64,000 nt of DNA from Megalopta genalis (GCF_051020955.1 NC_135027.1:8038532-8102531); one strand, 5' to 3'. Shown: positions 1 to 13,248, counted from the first letter of the stretch. Made by a program: numbers and translations. Notes: generated from the letters alone by a model not told the origin.

Positions 1-2281
1 GATTTGTAACACGCGAGATACTTAATTTTCTCCTAACAAAGAAAGGAATAAGGCTTATTAAATATCCTGAGCAGACTGCGGTTTCGCCTGCATGTACGCA
101 AGGAATACATGCTATACATAGAAAACCACTGTTACAGAGGCACGCCAGCCAATATGTATGTAAATATTTTATACACAGGAAATATATGTCGTTGTATATT
201 AGCAGAAAGGAAGTCGGTTGTCCAGGCCGGTGCTCGGGTTTATGAAATTTTATTAAATCACATTTTTTTTTTTTTTAAACCAGCGGAAATTGTTTGGTAT
301 GTGCACAACGTGCACCTCTGGAGGAGCATTTAGCAAACGTGTGCTAATAAACGACGAGAATAAATGAACGCAGTGCGTGCAAATTAGTTGGACGAAATAT
401 AAAAAAAAATCGCGGGGAAGTATATTTTCATTGTGTAACAACTAAATCCGTGCGAATTGTGCACTGTTTATAGTTTCAATGTACACAGTGACTGTTGCAG
501 CGGATCGCGCAATTCTAAAGTGATCGTAACATTTATCATGCGATGACTTTTTACATTTTACAAACTTCGTTAATATGCGTGCCATCGTTAAAAATTCGTT
601 TTGTAGATAACAAGCTTAATTCTCTCGCATTAAAGTTGCCGAAGACTAATTAAGCTGTCAGCGTTAGAGATGCATTCACGATGGATGCATTGAAATTTGA
701 CATTGATAGTACCCGATGAATGTATAATGTATGACTTTATTTGAAAATGATAGCATATTATAATAAACGCGAAATTCGTAGCTGTTAAAATGCATCAATG
801 AACGCAGTTTACTGGTTACATTGTATGTAAATTTTCGATCATACGCGAACGTGTTAACACTACGTGTAACGGGTTGAATTTTGCGGCGTCACGTGTTTAA
901 TTAATCCATGCGTTGAGAATGTTTCGAACACGTGAGCAATATTTTTAATTACGCAGCTACGCGTTTTTAATTCCATTTTTCCGCGGGAAACGTTGAAATC
1001 GATGCGAATTTCGAGAAATGTACGTTCGACAAGTTTTTGAAGGAAGAGGTGAAAACTATTTCGAAACGTATAGAGAAAAACACAAATTTCCATTTTCAAC
1101 CGCGCCGAGCGAAAACCGGAAGCAGACTTTACGCAGAGAATAATACGAAATAATAGCACGGAGGTGTAAGAAAACAAGAGAACAAAACATAACGTTAAAA
1201 TAATAACATTTCATTAAGCCTGCATTATTAGCTTCAACGACTTTTGGTTATTTCTCCAAAAATTCCAACAAAAAACAGCCGCAAACGTGTGAGATAATTT
1301 TGTAAATAACTAAGAAAATAAAACGATAATTGTTGGAACAAGTATGGCGTCCGTTCTGCAGAGTGCACAGAACGGAAACGGTAAAATGTATCCACCGAGA
1401 CTGTGAGTTCAAGTGCGCCCCAAAACTTCCTACATCGATCGTTCTAAATAATTGCAGAGCGAATTTATTTTGCTCTCGAGCTCATGCCTTCCTCTATTTT
1501 TGCCTGCGCTGCTAAAAGTGCAAGAGCCCGAAATTTGTATCCTTGACAGGTGAGAGTCCTCTTAGCTTCGCGTGAAAATTGCTCCTTCGAAAAATCTCAA
1601 ATGCCACGAATTAAACCACCGAGTCTCGTGTAAGCGCTGTCAAGAACATTTTTGTAGGAAATAATCAATTTGTTAATTCTATGGTACATAGCGTGCACTC
1701 AACCTTTTCTCATTTATATATTTGTGTGTATAAAACAACTTCTAAAAAAGGACGTCAATCAACCTGAAACGATGTGCAGAAACAAAACGAATTCAGTTTA
1801 ATCAAATTCATTTATTAGAAGTAAAAGTTATAACGAAAATCAAAAATGATAGAATATGAATTTGGGAAATCAGCGCGTTTATGTTGGCTTCGATTTTTGT
1901 TAATTTTAAACGCAAACCATGCTTAAAGATTTAATTTTGCTCTATATTAATTATTCATATTTATTGCTATATTTATTGCCATCGTCGCAGGAAATCCTGT
2001 GCCATATTTATACGTAGATCTGTATGGAAGCAAAAACTTCGTCGCATGCTAATAAAAACTGCATGCGAATAACGACAGAATGCAGAATATAGAAAAAGAA
2101 TATTTTTAAATTTATAATTGTAGAAGTGTAATTGAATTGCTGTAATGAATTTTTATATACACGAAGATGGATATTTGGTCCAATTCGTGTGCCACCCGGG
2201 AATGTTCTATGCACCACTGGTTTGTTAATAATGTAATATTTGAGTCTAACAATATCATAATGTAATCTAATACCGTTGAAT
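1..2281. other. Noncoding stretch, nothing recognised
   Basis: AT-rich sequence with only short, low-quality frames. A piggyBac-like end motif (GTGTTAACACTACGTG) occurs near 852 without a partner. Confidence 0.6.
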
Positions 2282-2319
2282 TTTATTATAGAGTATAATT
2301 AGTGATGGTAAGAATCGAA

Positions 2320-2517
2320 TTAGATTATTTGCAATTTGCTATCTGGTACAATTATTTCGGATAACGGCTTCAAGGGTGGACCTTCCCTGCCAGTAGACAA
2401 AGGGACTGTGAAATTCCTAGATGGAGGACTGTTGGATACTTGAGACGTGCTTGTCAGGAAAGCGATAGCCTTGGCAATACAAGCCGCAACACTTAAACAC
2501 CCGATAAGCCTTAACAT
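2320..2517 (-). CDS. Candidate small secreted peptide (65 residues), unrecognised
   Basis: The frame opens with ATG in an acceptable context (GGACAATG). Its first 20 or so residues look like a signal peptide: MLR, then a hydrophobic core LIGCLSVAACIAKAIAFL, followed by a polar segment. The predicted mature part is rich in Ser, Pro and Thr, has no cysteine, and ends in DSKLQII before TAA. A possible AATAAA polyadenylation signal lies on the same strand about 33 bases beyond the stop (2282-2287), but such hexamers are common in AT-rich DNA. I recognise no homologue and see no clear dibasic processing site. It could be a short secreted protein, a last exon, or a chance frame; composition favours it over neighbouring frames, nothing more. 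Confidence 0.35.
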   Translation of the reverse strand: MLRLIGCLSVAACIAKAIAFLTSTSQVSNSPPSRNFTVPLSTGREGPPLKPLSEIIVPDSKLQII

Positions 2518-2520
2518 TGT

Positions 2521-4179
2521 CCTTTAGGATATTCGAGGATGCCCACCAGCGGCGTCAATATTGCAACTTGAGGAAGTTCAATGTTATTTTTAATTTAGAA
2601 AATACTAGCACGTACTCTCTGACATACGCGGCAACGTTTGAGACTATGTAATTAACAGACTACGGATTTTCTGCGTCCGTGACAGAAGTTATTGGATAAA
2701 ATAGCAAAGTTTAAAAACGTTAGAGTTATTTAAGAACATTGTTATCCCCCGATTAGATTAAAATTATTCAACGAAGAAATACATCCGTATTTTATTTCTC
2801 TTTCTTATAATCGAGATAGACAAATTTTATTTTGCACAAAGATCCGCGAGCTCATTCATACATTTAAAATGATTGAGGACGAGCTTTTAACAGAAGATAA
2901 AAAATATTTTAAATTTCATTAGACTGGACGATTTTTATAATTCCAAATTACAGTAATGATCAGTAGTTTAAATAATCTTTTTTTCTTGTGAATTCTCACA
3001 AGTGATTGACGCTCAAAATTATATTGAATTGTGTATTATTGATATTTCATTAAATTAATTTGTTTTTAATGATCATTTCTGTCTGAAAAGATCGCGGAAG
3101 GAAAATGGAAAACTTAAAAATTGATTTATCTCGGACAAATTAATACATATTCATGTGTCCGGTAATACTGATTTTAAATCTTGAAATAACATTTCTAAAA
3201 CGCTTATGGAACTTGTCAATTTTATCTTCAGACATTGTTCAAGTGGTATTGCTTTTACGACCAGGGAGCAGGTTCGCGCGGCAGACCACGCGGCAGCAAT
3301 TAACAGCTCAGTACTCCGTTACTAATTGCTGACCAACACGACGTTCACGGTCAAATATTTTCTGGAGACGTCAAAGAATTTGGCTATATTTCACCGTAAT
3401 TTTCTTATACGCTTCAGTAATGCAAGCAACGCGAAATGAAATTTCTTCAAAATTTTGTAACATTTATTTGATCAATAAATGATGGCTCATTCTGTGATTA
3501 ATTTGTCACGGAATACATCAAATTCGAGTCCGGCGTGCGACACATAGCGCTGGATTTATGAATATTAATTTTAATACAGAATTTTCTGGACTGCAAGCGA
3601 TTACATTGACCAATGTAAATGTTGAATAATAACGCATGATTACCGGTGAAATAATTAATGATGCTTATGGAAACATATAAATAATGTCTACATGGAACTA
3701 ATGCATCGGAAGAACCATAGAATGAAGGTTTATTTGGGAAAAATCTATAACGAATTAAATGTTGATTAACATAATTTAAAATACAGACAAGATGTATTAC
3801 GAAATTTATGTAACCTGATAAGAATAAACGTTACGAATCTATACTTCCACTTGTAGTTGTTACGAGTAAAATTAATATTTTGATGAACGAAACTTTCCTC
3901 ATTAACACGATCTTATCTTTCAATTAACTGGTACACTGCTGATCATATTTCCGGTGTATCTTTTGGTCTTAGATTTGAGTTTCTCACTTTAAATATCACA
4001 TACAGATGTTACCTTCATGCACTTTATACAAAAAGACAATAGCATTATTTTATTTAGAAAGAAACAGCAAGTATCTTTAACAGTGACACTAATTGCAGTG
4101 ATTGATACAAAAATAAGTCACACTTTCGATTAATAATGTAGTTTCCTCTACGTAAACGACTTTTTTAATAATTTGAAGA
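2521..4179. other. Noncoding stretch, nothing recognised
   Basis: AT-rich. A more GC-rich island at about 3260-3370 upstream (on the - strand) of the small peptide candidate has no clear promoter motif. Confidence 0.5.
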
Positions 4180-4745
4180 TTGTTGATAGTCTTTAAAAAT
4201 GTATATTTACAATATTATCAACTATATAAAAGCGATAGTATAATTCTACAATTATTATTACGTATATTATTGTATATATTACATTTATTATTATATATGT
4301 TATTGTATATGTTGTATTTATTTTTATATGTTATTATTTATATTATTACTATATGTATAATACTTAATAAAAGTACTTTATTATAAGTTTTATTATAAGT
4401 ACTTATTCTTATTAGTCAATTTTATACTACTATACGTATACTATATATATTATTATATATTTATTACTATTACTATATATAGTAATAATATAAATAATAA
4501 CATATAATAATAAATACAACATATACAACAACATATACATATTTATCACTACATATTATTATAAGTTTCATTATAAGTACTTATTTTTATTAGTCAATTT
4601 TATACTACTATATACTATATACTATATACTATATACTATATACTATATAATAATAAATACAACATATACAACAACATATAAATATATATCACTATATATA
4701 CTATATTTATTATTATATATATGTATATTAATATATATACTTCAT
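4180..4745. repeat. AT-rich simple-sequence region with a duplicated segment
   Basis: Runs of TATTATATATGT- and ATACTATAT-type repeats fill this stretch. A 55-bp block (TTATAAGTTTTATTATAAGT onward, including TTAGTCAATTTTATACTACT) at 4381 recurs at 4559. A block AATAAATACAACATATACAA also recurs. Open frames here are Leu/Tyr/Ile-rich artefacts. Confidence 0.8.
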
Positions 4746-6781
4746 TAAATAGAAAAAATAAGATCTTAGTGAAATAATATTCGAAAAAATCCTGGTGTCT
4801 ATAAACCGTTCTGGTCACCGAATTCCGACAAAAGTACAGTCACCGACAATAGAGTTAGCCGCATTCCGGCAGAAAGTTTTCCGCCGTGCAATTAGATCCG
4901 GAGCATTGACTTGCCGCCTTTTATAGACAAATATCGTTGGGCCGCGCTTTTACATTCACGGAGTGCCGTTCTAGTTCCAAATTCCATTACCGCGAATTTG
5001 AATAATTATATGTGCGCAAATACTGAGCCACCACGCCGGTGTGCAGGCTGAATTGCTAACACATACCAGTCCTTAACGAACTCCACGGTTCTACGAGTCC
5101 TTAAGACAACAGAACGGTCTCAGGGGCTCGGGGACAACGGGTGTCAAGTGGTTCAACAATTGCGGTCAAACGACAAACAAATGGCCCTTGGTGCAGATCA
5201 ACCGCAGTCGCTAAGTATATTTAAAAAGGGATTATGCTCTGCGAGCCAGCCCTTCGCGATCACGTTTTACGCGCTCCAAGAAATTCCAATTTTTCTCACG
5301 AACTTTTCATTGAAAACACGAATATTATACCGCCGTCGTAATCGGCTTGTCGCTGGCGATGAAAAAAAAAAGGATTACCAACCGGAATAGCGCGACATAG
5401 AATTGAACGTTTGTTACTGTTAACGCTGATAGAGCTGAAATTTTTCCAATAGAACGAGCTCTATTATTCCACGAGGTTTTCGATTTGAACAAATATTTGG
5501 AAATCCATCTAACCATTCGGCGGATCAAGAGATCAATTTCTGTTGCTTTGGATTGGTTATATTTACAAAGAGATAATGCTTTTTTCAGAGGAAATCTACT
5601 TCGTGTCGATAATAAAATGTATTAACTTGTTTTCATGCGAAAACTACTTAAACATCGTAACTTGAATTCAGCTATTTATTAATATTCATTAGGATGTTAA
5701 TTTTGGAATAACACTTGCAATGAAATTATAAACATTGCATCAATTTATACCCACGATTATTCATGATCGTAGCACAGTTTTACATAAACTGCAAACTTTA
5801 AGCGACATTTACAATATTTATTAAATGTACTTTCTACAGATAATTTTGTACAGAAAATACACGGGGAGTTTCGTTCTTTATTTTTACTTGTCACGTCGAT
5901 AACGTTCTTTCACATTTGCATCGCATAATTCTATAGGTTTTTCACCATAGAGATCGAAATATGATTTCAACTCCGAGCTAATATCACGGTCACACTGCAT
6001 CCCGTGTACCTAGCACACAGATTAAACTTGGTTCAATCATAACTTATAACAAGGGATCATCGGTGTCCTGAAAATTTCGATGACATGATGAAATTATGTA
6101 AAATTTCCCGTTTAAGCCCTTACCTTGCAATTTACACTGTGCCAAGTCTCTCAAAAGTTACTTCGTTGTTAAAAACCTTCTGACAGGAACGTTCATTGTA
6201 CATTTATTAGACGTCTATTATTAAAATTCAACGTTCATAAGCATCAAATATTCCTCTTCTCTTCGATCAACGCAGATAGTAACAAAAACTAACTGCGTTA
6301 CTTGAATAATCTTCTATTCGATGCTAGAATTTTGTCTTCTTCAAATTCGTATAAATTAACTAATGGAAACCAAAATTTGAATAATTGAAAATCTAAAATG
6401 ACGATTCAGTTAGTATAGATTTTTATGAGAGATAGGAATATTCACCTTATTGCGATATACGTATGCTAACATTATCTAACATTCGAAGAATACGCTGATA
6501 TTTGTAAACTAACTCCAACATCTATATAAATAAATCAGAGGAAACTCCCCAAATCGCTAAAGGAATTCCGTGATACAAAAAACATTGAGAATCTCTCCAA
6601 TTTTATTAAAGAAATGGACATCTCTCTTCAGTTCCTTTTAACTAACATTTATGAATTGAACATGTCGCTGGTGGTTTAGACTTCAGTAATAGACGACTTA
6701 AATACAAAAATATTCTATATTCGTTGTAATAAAAATAAAAAATTACACATCTATACTGAAATCTGAATTTTGCGAGAGGGT
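4746..6781. other. Noncoding stretch, nothing recognised
   Basis: Mixed composition, with a moderately GC-rich part at 4800-5400. The frames there lack codon structure or recognisable motifs. Confidence 0.55.
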
Positions 6782-7014
6782 TTGACACATGAAGTACCAA
6801 CTATCGACTTCAAAAATTCCTACAAAATTAAAGTAATTAATTTAATGAAACCGAATCTAGAAAGATAAAACTTAACATAAGAAATATTAACTTAACTCTG
6901 TTGTATTCTGAAAATCCTAGTAACATTCAGTTTATCTAACACGTCACAATAAAAATGAATGAATAGAAACGTAATTAAAGATCCGTGTCACCCATATGTG
7001 TTAAAAAGTATTCA
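6782..7014. mobile_element. piggyBac-type MITE, older copy of the 34.6-kb element
   Basis: It shares colinear blocks with the 34.6-kb element: TTAATTTAATGAAACCGA near the left, GAAATATTA, ATCCTAGTAACATTCA and CACAATAAAAAT in the middle, and GTGTCACC near the right. Its TTAA borders have decayed (left TTGACAC), so the exact ends are uncertain. Confidence 0.6.
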
Positions 7015-8433
7015 GTACCAAAAACCCTAGATTTTCCAACAAACCTTCAAAGCGATCAACAACAAAAGATCAATAAAATAATGGTATTTCTCCTTTGTTA
7101 TTTAGTAACTGTTGCATTCAAGCTTTCTCCTTCGTAAAGGAGGAGTTCACGCTTTTGCGTGAACATTCACAGTTTATTCGTCGGCATACGCCCAACGAAA
7201 TCCGCGGACCGAGCGCGTAATCGCGAATAAAAAATGGCGCGGAAGAAGCTGGTGCAGATGGAACTGCGTTTAGCAATTCGGCGGCTACGTGCGCCGTCTT
7301 CGCCGTGTCCTCTGCCAGAACGGTTCTCCTCGAAATTCTCCGCAAAACGCGGCAATTCCGGGACCTCATTTTCTTATCGAGATCTACCGCGTCGGAATTG
7401 ATTCGTTTGCACGTGTACAGTTTCCTTCTCCTTATCGGCGCGGGAAATCAAAGGAGCCGACCCCTCAAAGGCCGCCGGGGAGAGGGTAATAATCGAATTC
7501 CACGAAATCAGATCACCCACGGAAATAGAGACGGTCGTGGAATGTTCTTCCCCGTAAGGCGGAGTCCTCTGCCGCCTCGATCGATGCCGTCCGATCGATA
7601 GCAGCGTGGATTCTATTTCAATTTACCGTTCTACTTACTTTGTTTCGACCGGGCCGGAGTAAACAACGCGCGGTCGGTACCTTTCGGTCGCGCGACGCTG
7701 GGGGATCGTTCCGAAGTTTTGGATACGATAATCGGCCCGGAGAAGCTGCTCTGACAGTTCCTCCTCCTGGGAAATTCTATCAGATGAAATGACAGCGGAA
7801 CGACGTGGGGCGGCCGGCACAGCCGCGAAGAAACTCCGTGAGTTAACCTTTTGCGCCCGACGTCGTTTTAACGCTGCAACCGCGACAATTCCAGCCGACC
7901 TGAATCCGTTTTGATCGACCAGTTTCTTCATTTGATTCTTCGTTAACAGGATCAGTGTCGAAGATTCTCTTACAGAAATGCCCACGAAATCTGAGTAATT
8001 TAGTTAATGAAACTCGAACGGTCAAATTTATCGCAGTGGAGCCAGTTACTGTGCGCTAGTCAGTCACCGAGACTTCAGTATATTTTCAAGCACAATTAAC
8101 TTTATATCGGTCTCAGTTAATTATTGAGTTAATATTATATTTATAATTATATGTAATTATATATAATATTAAAAATGTACAAATAATTCGTTGTAAGAAT
8201 TATTAATGTAAGAAAGGAAAGTTCTTACGATTGACATTGTATATCTGCTTCTACCAGAGCGGTCAAAATAACCCGTTTCTATTTTATTTTCTTAAATCTA
8301 ATTTTTGGGATGCATCTGTATAATAAATCAAACTAGCCCGTGATTTCATACAGAAAAATCGAAAACTCGCTCGCGGATCAGAGGTTCGATTAAACGACTT
8401 TGATTCGGTGGGTTTGATGATGATATTCGACAC
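7015..8433. other. GC-rich island without a recognised gene (about 7150-8000)
   Basis: This part is rich in CpG. Overlapping frames on both strands are Arg/Ala/Ser-rich, as expected of CpG-rich noncoding DNA. A promoter or untranslated exon is possible but not shown. Confidence 0.5.
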
Positions 8434-8579
8434 TTAACGTGTTAAAAACAATTTAACACCCGTAATTCGGGTGACGCTGATTTGACTACTTACAAAGGAT
8501 TTCCGAAAATATTTCGACAAATATTCTACAGGAGGTAATGAAACTATTGAATTCTTATAAAAATGGTTTATTAAAAAAA

Positions 8580-8720
8580 TTATTCGCAGTGTATAACATT
8601 AAAACATTCTCTGTAAAGTTGAGGTTGATCAGGACAGCTTGGACAAAAAGTTGTTTGTTTTTTCAGATATGCTCGTGCCTCTGATCGGTCCATTTCGTAT
8701 CTTTTATTTAAACTATAGCT
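8580..8720 (-). pseudogene. piggyBac transposase C-terminal zinc-finger remnant
   Basis: The last about 45 residues of a piggyBac-type transposase are visible, including YLKKQTTFCPSCPDQ and the end CFNVIHCE, followed by a stop. The C-x-x-C plus C and H-C spacing matches the terminal Cys-rich domain that binds subterminal DNA in this family. It is in a different frame from the N-terminal remnant, and nothing between the two encodes the catalytic domain. The upstream limit is only where the frame stays open. Confidence 0.75.
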
Positions 8721-8897
8721 TCCTCAGTATCATCAACATTTCTTTCTTCTTCCATGACCAATTCTCGTAAAATCTCGTCAATAGTATCTTCATAACATTC
8801 ATTATCACTAAGATTATATTTATCAGTATCCAAATCAGAATCTGACGATGTAATTTTATTTATGCTTCTCCTTCCGGGCAATCCGATCTCTTTTCAT
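8711..8897 (-). pseudogene. piggyBac transposase N-terminal remnant (broken)
   Basis: The first ATG frame (MKRDRIARKEKHK) stops after 13 codons. From there the neighbouring frame gives an acidic, Ser/Asp-rich run containing ITSSDSDLDT and then EDTIDEILRELVMEEE, typical of the disordered N-terminus of insect piggyBac proteins. It ends at a stop (8708-8710). A frameshift and a large internal deletion separate it from the C-terminal piece. Confidence 0.7.
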
Positions 8898-9366
8898 TAT
8901 TGAAAAAAAAATGAGGGCAGAGATTTTAAGTTGTACCATTCGGTACTCGGCAAAGATTTCAACTGTTCATGCAGGAACAGAAACAGATATGACAGCGCAC
9001 GCTTCCTATAGCGGCACGGGTGGCCTGTAGGAGATTTTGTTGTAAATATGCGTGGCAGTCAACGTGTTAAACTTGCGAATGTAATATTTTATCCGTAAAA
9101 GATTTTTACAGTTCCGCGAACCACGGAAGACAGAAATCCGCCTATCTTCAACGACCTTAATATCCAGCTGCAATTCAATTTTGGCAGCCAGAAGAATTTC
9201 CCCGAAGTCGTTAACATTGACCGTCCCGAATCATGCCGGTCGAACGAAATTCTCCGCTCAGAGAACTATCAAGTTTTTCAATATCTTCGACATTGGGATC
9301 TTCTTCATTATTCCGATCCCCCGCGGTGAAGACCATTCATCACCATTTACCCCGAAATGGTTCAGG

Positions 9367-9368
<2 letters not shown>

Positions 9369-9417
<49 letters not shown>
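9369..9417 (+). repeat. (GA)n microsatellite
   Basis: About 24 uninterrupted GA units. Confidence 0.97.
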
Positions 9418-9418
<1 letters not shown>

Positions 9419-9940
9419 AGTAAATTTTGAGGGTTTCGTTGAACTTGTCTTTGGCTGCGTCGTCGAGTCGGCTCGCAGATGAAATCAGAGGGATTCGATC
9501 TATTATCAATTGTCCTCGGAAGGGACGTTCGACGAAAGTCATTTAAGATTTATGCGTCTGAGGCGAGGCGAGATATCCGCTTCTGTATTCACGGGTTCCC
9601 CGAGCTCGAAGTTTCGACAGCGAAAGTCGAAATCTGTCGGATGAAACTGATCGGCGAGAGTTGCGCACCCAGTTACGGAAGTTCCGACGATCATCGAAGG
9701 GATGCTCATTAGACGCTGTGCAACTCATAAGGGGGATGACATTAGAACGTGCTCGGAAGCTCGAAAGAGATCAGTCAATTTTGTAATGAGTACGCTATCG
9801 GAGTTCGGAGGAAGTTCCTTTCAATTTGTGAAAAAAAACCCAGTCGTGGCGTATCTGTTTACTTTTGTTGCTCGCAGCGTGCGAGTGTGAGATCATTTTC
9901 GTTAGATAAGATTTTTAGCAGTAGACCATTGTTATAAATT

Positions 9941-10236
9941 GACTGCGGATGTTTATGAAATATAGAAATGTTCAGCACCTAAGTTATTATAAGTTTATTT
10001 ATTTCAGCGTGGTCACATTAATAATTAACGATGCGACTTGTATTGTAGAATATAATTAACATTCATATCGGCATAAGTAACTGTAACAAGAAACTATAAC
10101 GAGTCGTATCGATCAATGGATTTGTTACAAATAATAGGAGTCGTTTTACAATTTCTTTCGTCCTGTTCTTTCAATTTTTCGAACGCTTCAAATTACGGCT
10201 ACTCGCTTTTACTATAAATGCACAATATCCGCAGTC
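9941..10236. mobile_element. CTGCGGAT-family MITE, copy A
   Basis: The ends are inverted: GACTGCGGATGTTTATG at the left, and ATCCGCAGTC at the right followed by TA. The left flank is TT rather than TA, so the target duplication has decayed or the boundary is off by a base. The interior is AT-rich and noncoding. It belongs with the shorter copies at 29.1 and 30.8 kb by its tips. Confidence 0.65.
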
Positions 10237-10593
10237 TAATTATAAATAGAGGTTAATTAAAATAATAGCATGAATGTGAACTTATTTTTGTGAAATGACG
10301 CGAGAAAAGCGAGAATCGAATGATCGAATGATGAATGAGAACTGAGAGATTTAGATAGAGATTGTTAATATTGTCCGTGAGATTTGTACCTAATATTATT
10401 AATTGAATAACATCGTCGACGAAATGCATTTTGTTAGAGGAAAGGTAGAAATTTCTAAAATCATGTTTTAATTATCTTTGTGGTATCCAATCTGTTCGAT
10501 ATTATTACCGCAAGCGACGTTCGAATTCGCAATGATTAAACTACTGTACATCTGATTATCAGTAAATCTCACGAATACATTGTGTATTCTCTC

Positions 10594-11239
10594 TGTTATT
10601 GCTCGTGGTGCTCCTTGTGAGCTTCGAGCTTTGTGGTATCTTGCACGTGGTGTGCCGACTAAAAACTCTATTTGCTAACCGGGTGCTCTAACAACTAGCT
10701 TCCCGGGAGACCTCTGTATCCACTGACGACTCGAGATGTATCAGGGTGGATGAACAGATCAGGACTGTCGAGCAATCGTGTGGCCTCCACGAGGTCACCT
10801 CGGTTAGCCCTACCTTTACTTCAGGGTGGGCGGCGAGGAAAACCTGCCCAATCATGGCAGGCCCAAAAGCGAACGCTAATTGGTTGGGAAAGGGTACCGC
10901 GAACGCCTCCAGATGAGCTTCCTCCTCATGGGAAAATTTGGAAATCTACCCCATCTGGAAGCAATCGCGCCGAGCGGTCCCAGTCCCAACTCCGCTAGCG
11001 CCTGGTCATAAATCAGAGATAAGGCCTTCACGGAGGACCACCATAAACCTGTCGACGGGGCCCATGAGAGTTACGAGGCGCGAAAACTAACACTTCTGCC
11101 ACGGGGTGACAGGCCCACCCCCCTAGCCATCAAGGACCCACGTGTCTGGCCCCCGCCGTGAAGCCCAGATGGGGAATCCCTAACACTCTTGTTAAGATTC
11201 AGAACAAGAGTCTCATTATGACCTTTATAAACCCTAACA
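10594..11239. mobile_element. Solo LTR (BEL/Pao- or Gypsy-like), 646 bp
   Basis: The segment begins TGTTA and ends TAACA and is flanked on both sides by the exact 5-bp direct repeat CTCTC (10589-10593 and 11240-11244). It is far more GC-rich than its surroundings and has no long coding frame. These are the marks of a long terminal repeat left after recombination between the two LTRs of a retrotransposon. A TATAAA box lies near the right end (11226-11231). The - strand start TGTTAGGG resembles BEL/Pao LTRs, which suggests but does not prove a - orientation. A second CCCTAACACTCT stands about 55 bp inside the right end, so the end may be duplicated or the true boundary may be the inner copy; only the outer one gives a perfect target duplication. 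Confidence 0.75.
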
Positions 11240-11244
11240 CTCTC

Positions 11245-13248
11245 AATACGAAAAAAACGTAATTAGCGAAGGTAGAAGATGTTCAACATTTATGAAGTTT
11301 TACGTTGTATTTCGTTTCGTTTCATTTCGTTTCATTTCTACGGTTATATTATTCCGCGCATCGCAGAATGATGGAGGAAACCGCATTGATTTCATTATTT
11401 GAAATAACATGACTGTGTATTTTCGTGCAAACGTGCTGGCTGAATTTGCCGGAGATTCTTTCTCGGGTAAACTCTTATATTTTCAAACAGCTTTATTATC
11501 ATCATCAAAATTACAAGAGCTTTAAGCTTCGATAATGTGCACCAAGGGTTTATGGGCTTTAAATACATTATCCAGCGATGAAATTATTGATCTTTAGCAA
11601 TTAATGCTTCATAAAGGCAATATATTTGGTAATAAATTGCTGGGCGATAATTTTGTGGCCGTTATATTAATAAATACCGTATATTTACGTTTCATTGTTC
11701 AAACAATCGATGTTCAGAAACGGATGAATTAATGAAAGGACGGCAATACGAAAACGAGAGAGAATGGGAACAGTTAGGACAATGCGATTTTTAATTTAAT
11801 CATGACGCGCTGCAGCCATATTGGAATCTTTTTGTGTGACGTTAAAGCTCAGTGTGAGACGGGGCCAGTGTAAAACAATTTTCCGCAGCGCGAAGAAATT
11901 CAATTATCTCCTATGAAATTAAAACTTGCATCCAAAACTTTGTGAATCTCGCTGAATTTAATTAAACCGTGTGTTTATTTATACGCGACGACCTAAAAGC
12001 ACGAAATAGTCGGAACGTGGAATTTTATGCCGTATATATCTCAACTATTAAATTATTATTTCGCAGTTGCTTTCCAAATTACACAAATGTTTCTCAATTA
12101 ATACGTTATATAATCAAAGTCGTCTGCGTAATTTAAATATATGACGCTGCATAAATTGACGTGGGCACGCTATTTCCGAAATATTTTTCCATCAGAGTAT
12201 AATGTTCGTAATTATAAGATGAAAAATAAATTCTCTTTTAAAATACATTCGCGCAAGCTTCTAGACTCTAGTTGAAAACATGAACATCTCGTTGAAAATA
12301 TATCGTCGAAAACACGTTCCAGAGAAATTAGACGATTTAAAAATTGATATTTCAGAACTCGCTTGCGAAACCGTCGAGACGCCATTGAAATCGAAAAGCA
12401 TTAACTTGAAACGCAACGATATTCGGCCCGCTGCTACCAGAAGACAATTCCATCGACGTGAACGGCGAACAGTCGTTTCTGGTGCTTCGGCCCGTAGATT
12501 TGTCTGCTCTTTCGCCTCTCTAATGAACGCAATTCCCTTCAAATCACGAACAAGGTCACTAATACCGCTCCCCATTGTTGGACACAGCTGGTTTGCATCC
12601 GGCCACGGCACTCCACTCGTTTAAGATATTTTGCAAAACATTATCGTTCGCGTGCCGCCAGATGTGCCGTATTAATTAACAATTATACGGGAACGGCGTC
12701 ATTGCTGGTGTTTGCGTCCTCCGAATGATATCTACAACCGGCCATACGCCGGTAATACAACGGGATATCGATTCAGTATTTACTCCCTGGTCGGCAGCGT
12801 GTGAAACGACAGTCGTTCGGGGGCACATAGCGTGTATACGCTCCTGTCGACATGTTTCTGAAACAACGTTTAGCATCAACAAAGTGTGCTCCGTCGATTC
12901 GGCAGTACGTGTTCGGCCCCGCTCTTCCCCCCTCCTCGATAAAAATATCGACGATGCGATCGTTATCCGTTGCAGTTCCGCTTCCGGAACGGCCGTTCAA
13001 GGGTGAAATAGTCGCGCGACATCGCGCACGGAATCGTTCGATTCATTTTTCGAGATCGCTGCGAGATCGACCGTACACCGACCGCGACAGCCCGAAACTG
13101 TTTCAAATTAATACCCCGTGATTTTAACTGAATCTATCCGGTGATTTATGGTAATTTATTAATAGGATTAGATGTACAGTTTACGTCACTGTATTATCAT
13201 TTTTGCAGGTGTAGTACAAAATTAATTGTGATTTTTTTTCTGAATTTT
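11245..13248. other. Noncoding stretch; GC-richer part 12260-13120
   Basis: Antiparallel frames of similar length overlap at 12261-12624 on both strands, a sign of chance frames. No domain is recognised. Confidence 0.5.

Larger units (their letters stand above)
8434..9070 (-). mobile_element. Internally deleted piggyBac-like transposon
   Basis: The right edge is TTAA (9067-9070), and read on the - strand it starts CACGTTGACTGCCACGC. At the left there are three candidate TTAA sites (8434, 8442, 8453), so that edge is uncertain. Between them on the - strand lie an acidic N-terminal piggyBac-type segment and a C-terminal Cys-rich segment, joined with the catalytic core missing. Loss of the DDD core means it cannot encode an active transposase. 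Confidence 0.8.

Noticed and set aside
9181..9430. Frames with Arg-Glu repeats, and the Ser-Leu frame on the other strand
   Set aside because: They are translations of the GA microsatellite.
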